Assembly (NCBI RefSeq): GCF_036588685.1
Contig: NW_026963313.1
Location: 682,001 to 746,000 of the forward strand
Source: Mytilus trossulus
Taxonomy: Eukaryota > Mollusca > Bivalvia > Mytilida > Mytilidae
Direction of reading: 5' to 3'
Length of the DNA stretch: 64,000 nucleotides
A program made the position numbers and the translations under genes. Position 1 is the first letter of the stretch. Each line of letters begins with the position of its first letter. Shown in pieces: positions 24,536 to 37,200 of the stretch. Below the pieces are notes generated by a model. The model was given only the letters and a program-made list of their open reading frames with translations. It made no database searches and was not told where the DNA came from.

Positions 24536-25684
24536 TTTCACAAGTTATTTATGTTTTTTAATTTTAAAAATCTCTGATAAATCTTGAATACATTTTGTGT
24601 TTTATTTCCTTGTACGTCAAGAATTATAGACACTAAGGCTAAAACAGAACATGTGGGTACAATGCATTTATTTGCGTTTGAAGAAAATATCGCAGATACA
24701 ATGAATATTTAAATAACATTTTTAAGCCACTCATTAATATTTATTAAAAAGCAAAAATGATCATTGATGAAAGATTCAAGCAAATAAAATAATAGGTGGG
24801 CGATACATGCTCTTGGGAGCCTCTTGGGTTTTTTTTAATATAATTGAAATACATACCTTTTTATACTCGATATATTTACACTGATTGAAGATAAATGGTG
24901 TATAAGTCATATCACAAATCAATACACAATTCAGAACTAGACAAAACTAACATAGATATACTAGAAATGTCTACGGGAAGAGTAGTTGTCTCAATGTGAC
25001 GATTCATTACAACGCCTACCCAAAAAATCTTAATGCAAGTCATGTATTTTTAACATTTATCGTGTTTAACGACGGGGGAAAAGATAAATTGTAAAAATTC
25101 AATAAATAGCTAACTAAACTGGGCCACTTTGTTTCGAATATCACTTGAAGTTTGCCTTTTCCCCCCATATTTCAAAAATCAAATATCTCCAAAAGGAGCT
25201 CCATGAGTGACCTATCAATATTTTAAGCTTACTTTGTTCCTTAACTAAACTCTTCGGAAATATAATTACAATTTTAAATTATTAGATTTTTTTAATTTCA
25301 CCTAAGTACATCTTAATACGAAGTATAACACAATTATACATGGTGTGATTACTTTTGCGATTTTCACGATCGATTTGATTATTTGAAATTAAATACAAAT
25401 GTAACAACACTTGTCAAAACAATTTGATTTGCTATATAGACATTACAAATGATTGAATATTTGTAAGTTCTACATGTCTGTCTGACAGGTTTCATCCGAC
25501 TTTGACTCGTTTTAATTTTTTCTTTTCTAAACATGAAGTTTTTTTGGTTAGGCCTATTACTCAGATTCTCCAAGGAATGAGTTAACTATATTTCGTGCAT
25601 GTATTAAATGTACATAGCTATCTGGCAGGGTTCATCTGACGTAATCTTATTTTCATAGTGTGTGTCACTAAACGCAGAGATTAA
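24536..25684. other. Unrecognised AT-rich spacer
   Basis: No coding signal or recognised repeat. Confidence 0.35.
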
Positions 25685-26153
25685 AGGTGTCAGACCACCA
25701 ATTAAAAATCCCTATCTGTTCAACCAAATTTTTCAATTTTCACAGCTTTCTAAATATTTTACCTTAAGTTTAACTTCATAGAAACCAGGTATATCCTTAA
25801 TTGTACATGTATCAGCTTTCTACATGCCAATTTTCACCATACCTTTAAAGCCTTCTAACAAAATAACTGACCTTCAAAAAGAGGTACTCCAAAAAAAAAA
25901 ATGGTTTTCTGGAAATCTAAAATTAGTATACTATGGAGCGCATTAATCCTCAATTTTTAATGCAAACTCATAGTCAAGTAAATTTTGGCTCAAAATGATC
26001 TAGATATATTTCTCTTTCACAAAAAGTTTCATTTCTGCAAATTTGTTGGTTAGTTTAAGTAAACAAGGACACCAAAAGCACTATTTTGTGTCAGAGTAGG
26101 GCTACTTTTACATACGTTCTAAATTGGAGGGAGTAATTGGTGGTCTGACACCT
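25685..26153. mobile_element. Non-autonomous DNA transposon with 20-bp perfect terminal inverted repeats
   Basis: The left end AGGTGTCAGACCACCAATTA is the exact complement of the right end at 26134-26153. The 13-bp CTAAACGCAGAGA occurs at both flanks (25668-25680 and 26152-26164). No coding capacity. Confidence 0.82.
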
Positions 26154-26384
26154 AAACGCAGAGAAAGATGACAATCGTTGGTCTGTTATTTTATGATTAA
26201 TTTTTCCGTAAAACTTATTATTTTGATATTTCAGTGTTGTATACATGTTACTTTTGGAACTTGTTTTTTTTTTTAAATAAAAAAATGAAAAGGATTAGAA
26301 CAGTTTTTACTTCTTTCACACCATTGTCTTTCATGAAAAGAAAGTTAAGTTTGATTTTTAAACTTTTTAAACTAATATAAAAAA

Positions 26385-26700
26385 GGAGATGTGGTATGAT
26401 TGCCAACTCTCCACAAGAAAATAAAATGACACAGAAATTAACAACTATATGTCAACCTACGGCATGCAACAATGATCAAAGTCAATACCGCATAAACAGG
26501 GATAAAAAGCCCAGAAAAGACAATTGTAACAAGAAAATTAACGGCCTTATTTATGTACAAAACAAAATAATCGAAAAACAATTATGTAACACATCAACGC
26601 ACGACAACCACTGAATTGCAGGCTTCTGACTTGGAACAGGCACATACATACAGAGTGTAGCGTATTTAACATGTTAGCGGGATCCCAACCCTCACTCTAA
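26385..26700 (+). repeat. Dispersed repeat family 2, third copy
   Basis: GATGTGGTATGATTGCCAAC at the start, then ACATCAACGCACGACAACCA and TTAGCGGGATCCCAACCCTC. Confidence 0.75.
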
Positions 26701-27105
26701 CCTGGCACAGCGGTTTTACAGTACAACATAAGAACGAACTATAAAAATCAGTTGAAAAAAAACTCGTCAAATGGGTACAAATAGAAATTCATAATTGCAA
26801 AAACACAGAGTGCAAGTGGTCACTTTATTTTCCTCCCATTAGTTTGACTAATAATTTGCTTTCCTTCAACACTCTTTCATGAACAGATCACCAATAATTA
26901 TGTTTAAGATTAGATAGATATTCATAGTAGAGAATACAGGATATTTTCTAAAAACATGTAAATCTAACTTAAATGAATGTATTAAAGAAAAAATGTTTTA
27001 CACGAACTGAGTAATACAAAATGAAACTAATACTAGCATAACTGGATCTGTCAACTGTGGAGTACATAATGGTTAATTTGGTTTTTCCCATACAATGTAG
27101 TTTCT
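26700..27105 (+). repeat. Segmentally duplicated upstream block, copy 3 (shorter)
   Basis: Shares AACTGGATCTGTCAACTG, CAGGATATTTTCTAAA and TTTTTCCCATACAATGTAG-type words with copies 1 and 2, more diverged. It lies about 7 kb upstream of gene 3. Confidence 0.65.
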
Positions 27106-27199
27106 CGTTTTTAATTTTAGTTTGTTGTGTACAATTTGGAGTTTAGTATGGCGTTCATTATCACTGAACGATATTATTTGTAAAACTGTTATTCCATAA

Positions 27200-27791
27200 C
27201 TGTTAGACAACTTGTGATGGCGTCTGTAAAATTAACGAAGGGATTATTTCAACTTCACCATTTCGAACAGTTGGTTTGAAAGCCTTCTTTTGAGCAGCAG
27301 CCCTCTATCAAGGAAATCATGATAGGAAAAAGGAGCCCGGGAATATCGTATCACTTGGGAGATAAAAACTCCGTATGCAGGCGCTGCTGCTGTATCAACA
27401 TTGAAAGTTCAAAATTGGGAAGCTGAAAGCAGTTCTTTTGTCGTAAAGTTTGTTCTCAACCGACACCATTGTTAATTCCTAGATGTAAGTCAAGATATGA
27501 GGCAGAATTAACTGTAACTGTTGTATCTTTTGTCTGTAGTTCGATGGGATAGGTGCGTTCAACACAGTAATCAAATTTTGAATTATTTATTAAGCAAACA
27601 TCATCGATATAGTGGAAACTAAGGTTAACGGATATTGTGAACTTCTTATCTTTCTTCCTCACCCTAATTATAATAAAGAAACAAGTCGGCAAAAAGAGTG
27701 CACAATTGGTTCCCATTGGAATGCCGATAGTCTGTTGAATAACACGTCCTCCAAACGTATCAAATATGTTGTCAATCAATAAATCAAGCAT
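27200..27791 (-). pseudogene. Degenerate reverse transcriptase fragment
   Basis: The minus strand encodes MLDLLIDNIFDTFGGRV, then QTIGIPMGTNCA, FHYIDDVCL and SASYLDLHL. Past a stop and with shifts, PAYGVFISQVIRYSRA and YHDFLDRGLLLKRR follow down to about 27200. This order is a reverse transcriptase type common in animal, notably bivalve, genomes; I am unsure whether it is Penelope-like or another non-LTR class. There is no intact frame, and it is cut at its 5' side by the palindrome at 27805. Confidence 0.72.
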
Positions 27792-27804
27792 CTTGATATT
27801 ATTA

Positions 27805-27914
27805 GTTACATAGTGTGTTATTGACCTAATATGATATACACAGGGTCAGTAAATTCCATATGGAATTTACTTACCCTGTATATATCATATTGGGTCACTA
27901 GTACACTATGTAAC
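27805..27914. repeat. 110-bp near-perfect palindrome
   Basis: Arms starting GTTACATAGTGTG and ending CACTATGTAAC meet at CCATATGG (centre 27859/27860) with almost no loop and few mismatches. Confidence 0.85.
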
Positions 27915-28995
27915 GAATTTATCTTATCTATCTTTATTTGTTGAATGTAGACTGAAGTTGTCTTATTTGCTATCATAACACATCTTCTTATTTCTGTATT
28001 AAAGTGTTCAAGTGTTCAATTTTAAGAACCTTTTTCAATTTGTCTGCACTAAAAAACTAATGTAAACGATAAATATTATTATCAACAACCTTGATTTCAA
28101 CAATATTAAACAGAACTTTAATAGTTTTAAATAATCAAACAGTGCCCAAGTCTAAACTCTTTAATCCACAACTAACCGTGTATTGAAATAAGCCCCGCCT
28201 CCCTACTAACCTAATATTGAATATACGCGGTCTCCACGAGGTCGCTTTTAGCCAATCATATTCAGAGAAATGTATAGGAGGTAAGATAATGTCAGTTTCA
28301 AAAAATATTTTGTTTAAATCAGAGTGATTCTTTAAAAAGTAGGGACCAGCTGAAGTACGCTTCCGGGTGCGGGGATTCTTTGCTGCATTGAAGACCTGTT
28401 GGTGACCCTCTGCCTTTGTATGTTCTTCTGTCGACGGGTTGTTGCCTCGTTAACACATTCCCAATTTCCATTCTCAATTCAATTCCTCCCTAAAACAATA
28501 AACATTTATTTACGTTGGCCATTCTTTTTTATGAAACAAAGCAAGACCAACTCTTAAAATTTATCTTTTAGTTTGGAATGAGGAATACTTGTGCAAAGTG
28601 TAGGAAGTCAAACGTTTTGATACTATTGCAAGATGAAAGAGTATTTGATTGAATGTACTCTAAAAGATCTTTTGGGATTTATATTGTATCAACATCTGAT
28701 CAACACGCAATTTCTAGATACAGTTTTACAATAACTGTTCAGCCCAGCTTTGGTTGCTAATGAAATAGATGTTAATAATTGAGAATGATGTTTCGTGGAG
28801 CATTTGGAATATCCAGTAATGTACCGTTGTTTGTAAGGACACGTTTGTAGTTTATGTATCCAATACAGTGATGGAAGATGAATTTCTTCATCTTTGGTTG
28901 AAATTCAAAACACTACAAACTTCTCAGAGTCTGAAAAGACCATTAAAGTCGAGCACACATTTCACCGGATTTGTCTCGACAGTACTTTACTGTAC
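27915..28995. other. Spacer with repeat fragments
   Basis: About 28400-28490 carries the GGGTTGTTGCCTCG..ACACATTCCC words of a frequent repeat. No gene supported. Confidence 0.35.
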
Positions 28996-28999
28996 TTAA

Positions 29000-29184
29000 G
29001 GTGGTACCTAACACTACAGGGAGATAACTCTGTAAAATCCGCAGAACGTTTTAATGACGTTGTGTCCATAAGGGAATATTAAGCTTCTCAATGATCAAAA
29101 TAAGTGGCAAAGTAAATACTTTGTCAAAATTTTAAGAAAATTAAACGAGCCAATTTAATTTAAGTTAAAGTGTTAGGTACCACC
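29000..29184. mobile_element. MITE with TTAA target duplication
   Basis: GGTGGTACCTAACAC at the left is the exact complement of the last 15 bases at 29170-29184. TTAA flanks both sides (28996-28999, 29185-29188). TTAA sites are typical of piggyBac and Kolobok groups. An open frame crossing it is incidental. Confidence 0.82.
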
Positions 29185-29188
29185 TTAA

Positions 29189-30289
29189 CTCGACTTTCCT
29201 TCATAGCCAGAACTTAGTAGTGGTTTTGCTAATTAATATTCATAATATGTAAATGAGAATTGTACCACGTTATAGTAGTTTGAACTGGACTGGCTTGATA
29301 GGCTTGATATCATTAAAATCTTTAAAACACGGATATTATAAGTTGCCCGTCACAGAGTCCTTATTTACAATCACTTTGATATTTCCGTAAAGTTGTCAGG
29401 TGGTAAAAATCAAAATAATAAACGCAAATTAAGTGAATTTTTCGTGCTTTCGTGAGTTAATTCTTCTTGAAATAGTTGAATTTTAATTTTACGTGGGAAC
29501 CTAGAGTTCAACGACTACACATATAAGGTTTGGACTTGCTTATTCTTTGGAAATTCAAGTTTCAAATTTCACCCCGGCAACCTGTTTTTGTAATAACCTT
29601 GTAAGCCCATTTTCAACACGAATGTTGCAAATTTGACGTTTCAGCCATTTTAGCCTGTATTTTACACTGCAATGTTAAAAGCCTCTCGCTTCGATTTTTA
29701 AAATAGCTCAGGAACCTGTATTTTTGCAACAACAGTCATTATGTTTCGTTTAGATGGTGTATATTCATTTTCTGCCCCGGCAACCTGTCTATCACTTAAA
29801 TTAAAATTAAAACAGACATTTTTTCAAAATTCCCTATCATTTTAATGTAATTTCCATGACCCGTATCCGATTTCTTTAGTATTATATTCAAATTTATACA
29901 AAGTGGCGTTGATTTCTGGATATATGTAATACATCTGATTCACTACTTGATGATTTTGGTGTAGTGTGATTGGATGTCCTTAATGCATTAATCACTTTTT
30001 TATCAGAAAATTCAAAAATTCAAAAAAAAGAATTTCCTCAATTTAGATATCATTGTATGATAGATAACTAATGTTGAAGTTTTTTTTTTCTGATTTAACA
30101 TATTGCAGTTTTGATTAAAACATTTTTGTATACAGATAAATGTCTTTACCAAAAAATTGTGAAAAATAGATATTTTGTCGTTTAAAATAATTACGCAGAT
30201 TACTACTTTTTTGTATCTGCTATTTTTATGCTTTGCACATAATATACACATATTAATAGTTTACTTATATTATATTTGATCCACAAGTA
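29189..30289. other. Unrecognised AT-rich spacer
   Basis: No supported gene or repeat. Confidence 0.35.
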
Positions 30290-30960
30290 TAATAAGCTAT
30301 AAAACGCCAAGCTTTTTAGAAAAAGCTATTACTTGTTTTCAATCATATTTATATGAATGTATATGATAACGCACACACATAACACATGTTTAGAAAATGG
30401 ATTCATCTTTTTTAGTTGTGACATTTTACCACGGGGGGGTCTCTTCCTATATAAAAGTATATACATATGTGCCGCTGGAATGGGTCCCTTTTTTGATCCG
30501 TCAAATATATCAATGGGGTGCAATTTTACCGAGGAAATATATCAATAGGTAGTAATTGACCGATTGTGATATATCAATATATGCATATAGGTACTATTTG
30601 AGCTGATATATATAAGAATGGGTTATGATTTCGCTGTGAAATATATGTATAGGTAGGGATTTCACAATTATTCAATATATGAATGGGGGGTGTTTTTAAA
30701 ATCCCAGCTGCACACCTGTACCCAAAATCCCATGTTGAGACCCCCCCGTGCATTTTACCGTCAAATAGGCTGTTGGTAATAATTATTGTGTGATCTATTT
30801 ATATAAATATAAATCAATATGTGTACTATAAGGAGATTTCGTATTATTTACCAAAGTTGTTTGGTAGTGAAGATACACAAATTTAAAGTAGGTAAAACTA
30901 TGTCGGGTTGTTTTATATTCACATGAGTGTATATAGAACAGTACTAGTGTAACTGTGTGT
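30290..30960 (+). repeat. Repeat shared with 13390-13740, enlarged by an insertion
   Basis: Outer parts match 13390-13740; the middle holds the element at 30430-30750. Confidence 0.58.
30430..30750. mobile_element. Non-autonomous hAT-like element, 8-bp target duplication
   Basis: CACGGGGGGGTCTC and GAGACCCCCCCGTG are exact terminal inverted repeats, flanked by CATTTTAC at 30422-30429 and 30751-30758. Eight-base duplications are typical of hAT. Inside are several TATATCAAT words and no coding frame. Confidence 0.85.
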
Positions 30961-33837
30961 TTACGGCGGAATTTACTGATTCGTGTAGTTGACGCTGTTG
31001 ATGATGTGCATACCAAAGACTGTGTACAAAGAGTGATTGTGGTTAAACGTGGAGATAATTGGTTTTCGTCTGTAAGTAATATTCATTCATGTCATTATAT
31101 TATATTGACTGTCCCTTTGGTATCTTTCGTCCCTCTTTTAATGAGAACATAACATATACATATATATAAATATACTTTTTTAATTTCTGTTGACGGAAAC
31201 AAAAAGTAGAGATAGGAAGGTTATTTGTTTTTACTTATTTAACGCAAACTGCAAACATTATACGTCAATTACTACATGTGGGGAAGTTCTCAATCCTGTT
31301 TCCCAACTTAGTTTATTTTGGCACCTTATTGAGGAATGAAAAAAATTGCACAGCAAAATCCTGGTAAGTTTTTATTTTTCTAAAACATGAAACATATTTA
31401 AAATTTATTTATCTAGGGCATGCTATATCTTGAAAAATTAACAGATGCGCAGGTTTGTCTGTACTCATCAAAATTTTGAGGTGAAAATACGGCTATTTTA
31501 GCCATAGGTTCCACATGAACCTTAAGTCCTTTTCAATGTTGTGGTTTGTTCTTATTTTGTGCTGTAACATCACTATCCCAGGTTAGGGAAGCAATGATCT
31601 CCAACAAAATTGTTTCACCCCATTATGTGGCGGTCCCAAGTCCGTTGCATATTGTTCTGTGGTTGTCGTTGGTACATGTCTGTCATATTTGTTATTCGTT
31701 TTGTAATGGATTAGGCCGTTGGTTTTCTCAATTGAATTGTTCCATATTTTTCATCAGGTCGACGCTAAGGGTGATTTCCTCATGTTCCTATAATATAAAG
31801 ATTACTTTTGATGTTCCCATTTTTTTGGTGACTTGTGAATCACAGATATTTCTTAAACATGTTAAAGTTTGTAGATCATATTTGAAGCATCAATGTCTTA
31901 TATTCCAGCGGATTATATATATAGTCACCTGGCTACCATTTGTTCAATAGTTCAGCATGTAGAATTTTAAACTAAACTAATAAAGAATGCACATATAGGT
32001 TTGTTGAGTCAACCTCCGTAGTGGAGGAGGTATAACGTTTTAACCCTTGTTCGCACGTCTGTTTGTCCGTCCCTAAAATTTGGTTCCGTTCTCTAAATTT
32101 ATTTTGCCTCACACAAAAGTTATGAAACTTATAAACAAATTGCATATTACTACAAAACACAGATCAGTGTTTGTTTTACCATTCTAAAGTTATTCCTCTT
32201 TACAAAGGAAAAATTACTGAAATTTTCGTTTCCGTTGTTTAACTGTTATGCCCTGATATTTTTACAGTCAGGGGTTTTTTGCTTGTGATAGAGCTGTCTT
32301 CTTATTCAATTATCATAATAAAATGCTCTTTTTCTTATACTGTATTGCCATTTTGGTCTTTTGTGGATAGTTGTCTCATTGGCAATCATACCACATCTTC
32401 TTTTTTATATTAGCCTCAACCAAATGTTATGAAATTTATACACAAGGCTTTTTACCACAAACCACAGATCAAGTTTGAATTTAACTAGCGTCACTTTTAC
32501 CAATCTGTAGATATGCACCTTTACAAATGGAAGATTGCAGAAATTTTACTGTTTTGGAGTAATGCCCTTTACAAATGGAAAAATCTTTTAAAATTTTAGG
32601 TTTTGTTTTCAAATTTCAGTTTATCTCAAGCAAATGTCATGAAACTTATACACAATGCTTGTTTCAACAAAACTTAAATCAAGTAAACATTTGGGAGTGT
32701 CACTTTTACAGTTCTTAAGGTTTTTTTATATACAACGGGACATGGACATTCTCCATTTTTTTTACTTTTTATACACATGGGTTGCAATTTTGTATTTATA
32801 AATATATATACACAAACATTAAGAAAACACTTAAGTACATGTATGAATGACATAATTGACATATGTAAATTTTATAATAATAGATCAGATAATATTCTTT
32901 CATTACACATAGCACAGTTATTAGAAGATGTCCTTGATCCATGAAAATAAGCAGTAAACTATACATTTTTCTGTGAAATAATCTGTTTTTTTTAACAGAA
33001 AAGTGTTTTTCATACAAACAAAATAAACTTACTAATATGAGTCTATTTGATATAAATTGTATAATACATATTGAATTATTTTTGTCAAGTATTACTTTGA
33101 GCCTTTAACCAAATGTGTACGTCTAAAGGGTCCCCAAACAATATTTTACACAAATGATTTGTTTTAAAATTTTATTTACTGGTACACTGCTCCGGTGAAA
33201 AGGACAGAATTGAGATAGTTCAGAGAGTTCGAGAATCTGTTTTTTGACGTCTTTATATCATCCTTAAGTGTATATCAAGTCTTAAATATATACCCTTTCT
33301 TAAAACATGTGTTCTACTCTGAACCTATTTATCAATTTTGGTCATAAGTCTGATATATTAAATCTAAAATTTGTGCGTATGACGTTTTTCTTTTAAATCA
33401 ATTTATGAGTTTTTCAAAATTATGCCATTTTTAAATGGAACGTCTTTTCTAAACTTTGAAGTAAAACATACCGAACTCTAAGAAATTTTAGAACGGAAAG
33501 TTCATTATCGAATGGCAAATCAGTCGTGATTGAATGTTGAAATACCGATGATTTTAATACAATACGATTATATTCGAGACACATAAATCCTTAATTTGTT
33601 TGGACAATCTGACTAGGCTATAGCATCATTTATATTTCAAAAAAAATAAGATACACTGACTTCCACTCGAACGTAATAAGATTGGTGTATTTGGTCCTTT
33701 CAGTCATTTCTAAAACCTTTTATATGATTTTATACTATAAACAAAAGATCCCAAGGAAACAACTAAAAAAAAATGGTATATAAAACACTCCGGTTTTTTT
33801 TATTCTTACGTTATGTATAGAATACAAATTAAAACTG
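30961..33837. other. Spacer with dispersed repeat fragments
   Basis: About 31985-32280 and 32410-32700 share a motif series (TATGAAACTTATAAACAA, ATGCCC..TT, AAATGGAA) and appear to be related repeats. 32350-32405 is the reverse end of family 2 (GTTGTCTCATTGGCAATCAT). No gene supported. Confidence 0.4.
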
Positions 33838-33854
33838 TTTATACTTTAAACAGG
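33838..33854 (+). promoter_or_regulatory. Conserved upstream element, gene 3
   Basis: TTTATACTTTAAACAGG, 101 bp before the first ATG, in a flank that otherwise matches genes 1 and 2 poorly. Confidence 0.42.
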
Positions 33855-33938
33855 TGACTGATGCTCGTAAAGATGACAAAACCATCTTATGATTGAATAC
33901 CTTTTGTCAGCGTTGTTACCCAGAGGTATCCATATTTT

Positions 33939-34218
33939 ATGATGACTTCCAATTCACAACTTACAGAAGAAGAGAAAAACTTCACCAGATTTTTCTTACT
34001 CAACTTTAAAGTATCTCCTGACATTGCAAGGCGATACTTTGATGTCAAATTTCCACCAGCACACTTAGCTTTAACTCTCAACAATAGTATGAATGCCATC
34101 ATGAAGCTAAACAAATCCAGAAGAATCAATACAGCCCAACTAGAAATTCTAAGGGGTGTCCCTGGTACTATATGGCCATCATATCTTCCACCTATGACTG
34201 CTGGAGTCGGATCAACAG
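33939..34218 (+). CDS. Gene 3 exon A
   Basis: MMTSNSQLTEEEKNFTRF opens the same HEPN half as in genes 1 and 2. Two ATGs are adjacent (33939 and 33942) and either may serve. The exon runs to PPMTAGVGSTG, four codons longer than the paralogues, with donor ACAG|GTACAC in the same phase. Confidence 0.82.
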
Positions 34219-37200
34219 GTACACATGCATTAAAGAGATACACATTACCTGATGCATTCACATTTTTTCAGAATATTTTTAAAAGATAGACGTAACTAAT
34301 GAATGTGACAAATTACACTTGTTATGGAACCATAATAAAAACTGTACTTTTCTTTGTTGTCCGTATGAAAAAAATAATGCTCTAATAATAAAACAAATAT
34401 AGCATGGAAATTAGTATGGCTGCCAATGAAACAACAATCAACCAAAAAGCACACACACAGATATAAATGCTTCAATGAATAAGATCACCGAATAATGACC
34501 TTCAGTAATACATGCAATATGCACACATCATATCATTATAAAAGCTATATGTAGACATTAATTATCATTGGTATGGTCATTATTATGAATTAACTGTAAA
34601 CCAAAACTCTGCATTTTGGAATTACCAAGGCTTTTCTACCTCAAGAAAAGATAATTACCCTAGCTGTAGGAACTTTGGGTCCTGCATTTACTTAAACTTC
34701 GTACTTTTTTGGTCTTTTTAGATTTTTTTTAATCGGGCATCACTGATGAGTCTTTTGTGGACGGTATCTATCATGAGTTTGTATACGCCAATAATCTTAT
34801 TGAATGACTTTGCACCAGAAAGATGGTAGATATTCCGATAGAACTGTTTTGTTAGGTACATCAATCATTGTTTTTTCAAATAAATGTTCGGAATTTGTTA
34901 AATTATATTTTAGTTACAGTTACTACTTATGTCGAAAATCGAAATAATGTTCCAACTCTACATCTTATAGTGTGATACGATAATCATTTTTGAAAGATTA
35001 GAGGGTTTTTTCTGAAAAATATCAAAAGTTTGAAATAATTCCTGTGAAATTGACCCGTTCTCTTTTTATTATTTTTTTTTCTAGCGACCTCTTCCAAGGA
35101 CTTTGACCTGACAATGATGATATGTCTGTTACGTAATATCGGAGGTTTATCAACACCCTCCAATGGATGGGATAAACTTCCGCATCCGAATGATACGTCA
35201 CCGGGAGCGGCTCTTGCTATCCTGAAGTGGTACAGAAACCAGTTGGCTCATACAACAGTTACTTCATTCGATAACAATGAATTCAAAGACAAATTGACTA
35301 TGGTTGAGACAGTACGTTTTTTTTAAAGCTCATATTCCTTTTCTTTAGTATTCCTCATCGTAATTGTTATAACCAAAGTACACGTACCCAGTGGCGGATC
35401 CAGCTATTAGAAAAAAAAGTGGTTCCCAACCCAGGACAAAAGTGGGATTCCAGCTATATGGCCCCATTCAAATGCATTGATCGTCCAGAAGAAGGGGGGT
35501 TTCCAACCCCTGGAACCCCTCTCTTGATCCGCCGCTGCGTACTTGTTTGGTTCAGATAATCTTCATTGTAATACTAACATCCAAAGCACATTTTTTAATG
35601 TTATTTATAGATATTTCCGACATGAAACTATAAAAAAGTGTTTCAAACAGAATAGTATAGAAGAATACCGAAATTTTGTCTCGCATATATATATATATAA
35701 TTAATACGGTAGGGAAAGTTTAAAATTTATTGTTGGACAAATGTTTTCTTCACCACAATTTGGATGCGAGTTTATATGTCACAGGTCATAAATTGCATTG
35801 CATATGTAACATCATGCAGCTCCTCGGCTTCTATTTCATGTACCAGTAGTCTAAGATTAATTCACATATTCAGAAAATGACAGGTGTACTATCATGATCT
35901 CAGAAACGACGTATGACTAAGGAAACACTGCGAGGAGTACTCGAGAGCAGATAGATTCTGAAAAAACGACAGACGATATTATGTTAAATGTATACCTTTT
36001 TAAATGCACTTCAAACAAGAGCGTCATCAACCTAAATATTTAAATCATTTTTTTTACTTCTTGTCACCTTCTACAGACGGTTTATAACATATTTCTTTAA
36101 CGAGCCAATCAGAGTTGATGTGTGATTTAATTTCAAGGCAGATTGCGTAAAATATCAAAATTTGCCAGGTTCTCATTATAAACGTGGTATCCTGAATCAT
36201 GTGATTAGTAGATTACAGTTGATGTTTCTTTTTCAAAATAAAAACATAAAGTCTGATAGAATGTTTAGGGAGATATTACCCATTAGGAAATATTTCATCA
36301 TCCTCATCAAGTACGTGTATACCGTTCTCATTTTAGGCTTTGAACATTTTAAATAATGGTCAAAGACCAAAAGAAGTTACTGAAATCTTGAACTACGATC
36401 TTGATGGAGACCAAGCAAAATTATTAGCAAAAGAAGACCTGGAGCAACTAAAAAAAGTGTATCTGGATCGTGGGAAGGAAAAAGAACAAATAGAAAGTGA
36501 TTTTTCCCATTACAAGAAAGGCAATCTTCCGAATCTCATCGCAGGTTTGTGTCAGTGTTTAACAGTATAACAAGTTTGAAGTCGTTAAACACAGGTCGAG
36601 TTACAGTTGCATATAGTCCTATGCATATATTTCATTTATAAAAGGAAAACGGAAAATACAAAAAAAGTGTTCATGGTCAGTTGTATGTTCAGTAACTCAA
36701 GTATGACTGAATTTTTAAATGTAGTACTAGTCATTACTAAAAATACAAAAATACAGAAATTACCGAACTGAGAGGAAAAGTCAATACGAAAAGTCCGTTA
36801 TCAAATGGCAAAATTAAAAGCTCAAAAACGTCGAACAACGGGTATATTCCTTACTTGATATAGGCATTACATTTTTCTTATGCAGAAAATGCTGGATTAA
36901 ACCTGATCTAATAACAAGCTTAACATCTCACTTGTATGATAGTCGATTATCTTGTCAATCGTGTACGAAGCACCACAACGTGTGAGTTGAAATTGATCAT
37001 TTTGAATATAGACAATGCCCCTTGAAAGTGTGGAACATATTACAGTTTTATGTTTTCATTAATAACTTGAGAATACAGCATATTAAACTATTTGACATGT
37101 CAACTTCGAAGATGTTAAGAACAACCAAACATTTTAATAACAGATTTGTTTTCCATTATGAAAGATAATTTATAATCTTATTAACGTTAAAATATGCTTA

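Noticed and set aside
26396-26614. A 72-codon open frame
   Set aside because: It is the family-2 repeat read in one frame; the same DNA at 18085 and 49385 is not open.
28894-29082. A 62-codon open frame
   Set aside because: It runs into the TTAA-flanked MITE and has no recognisable protein feature.
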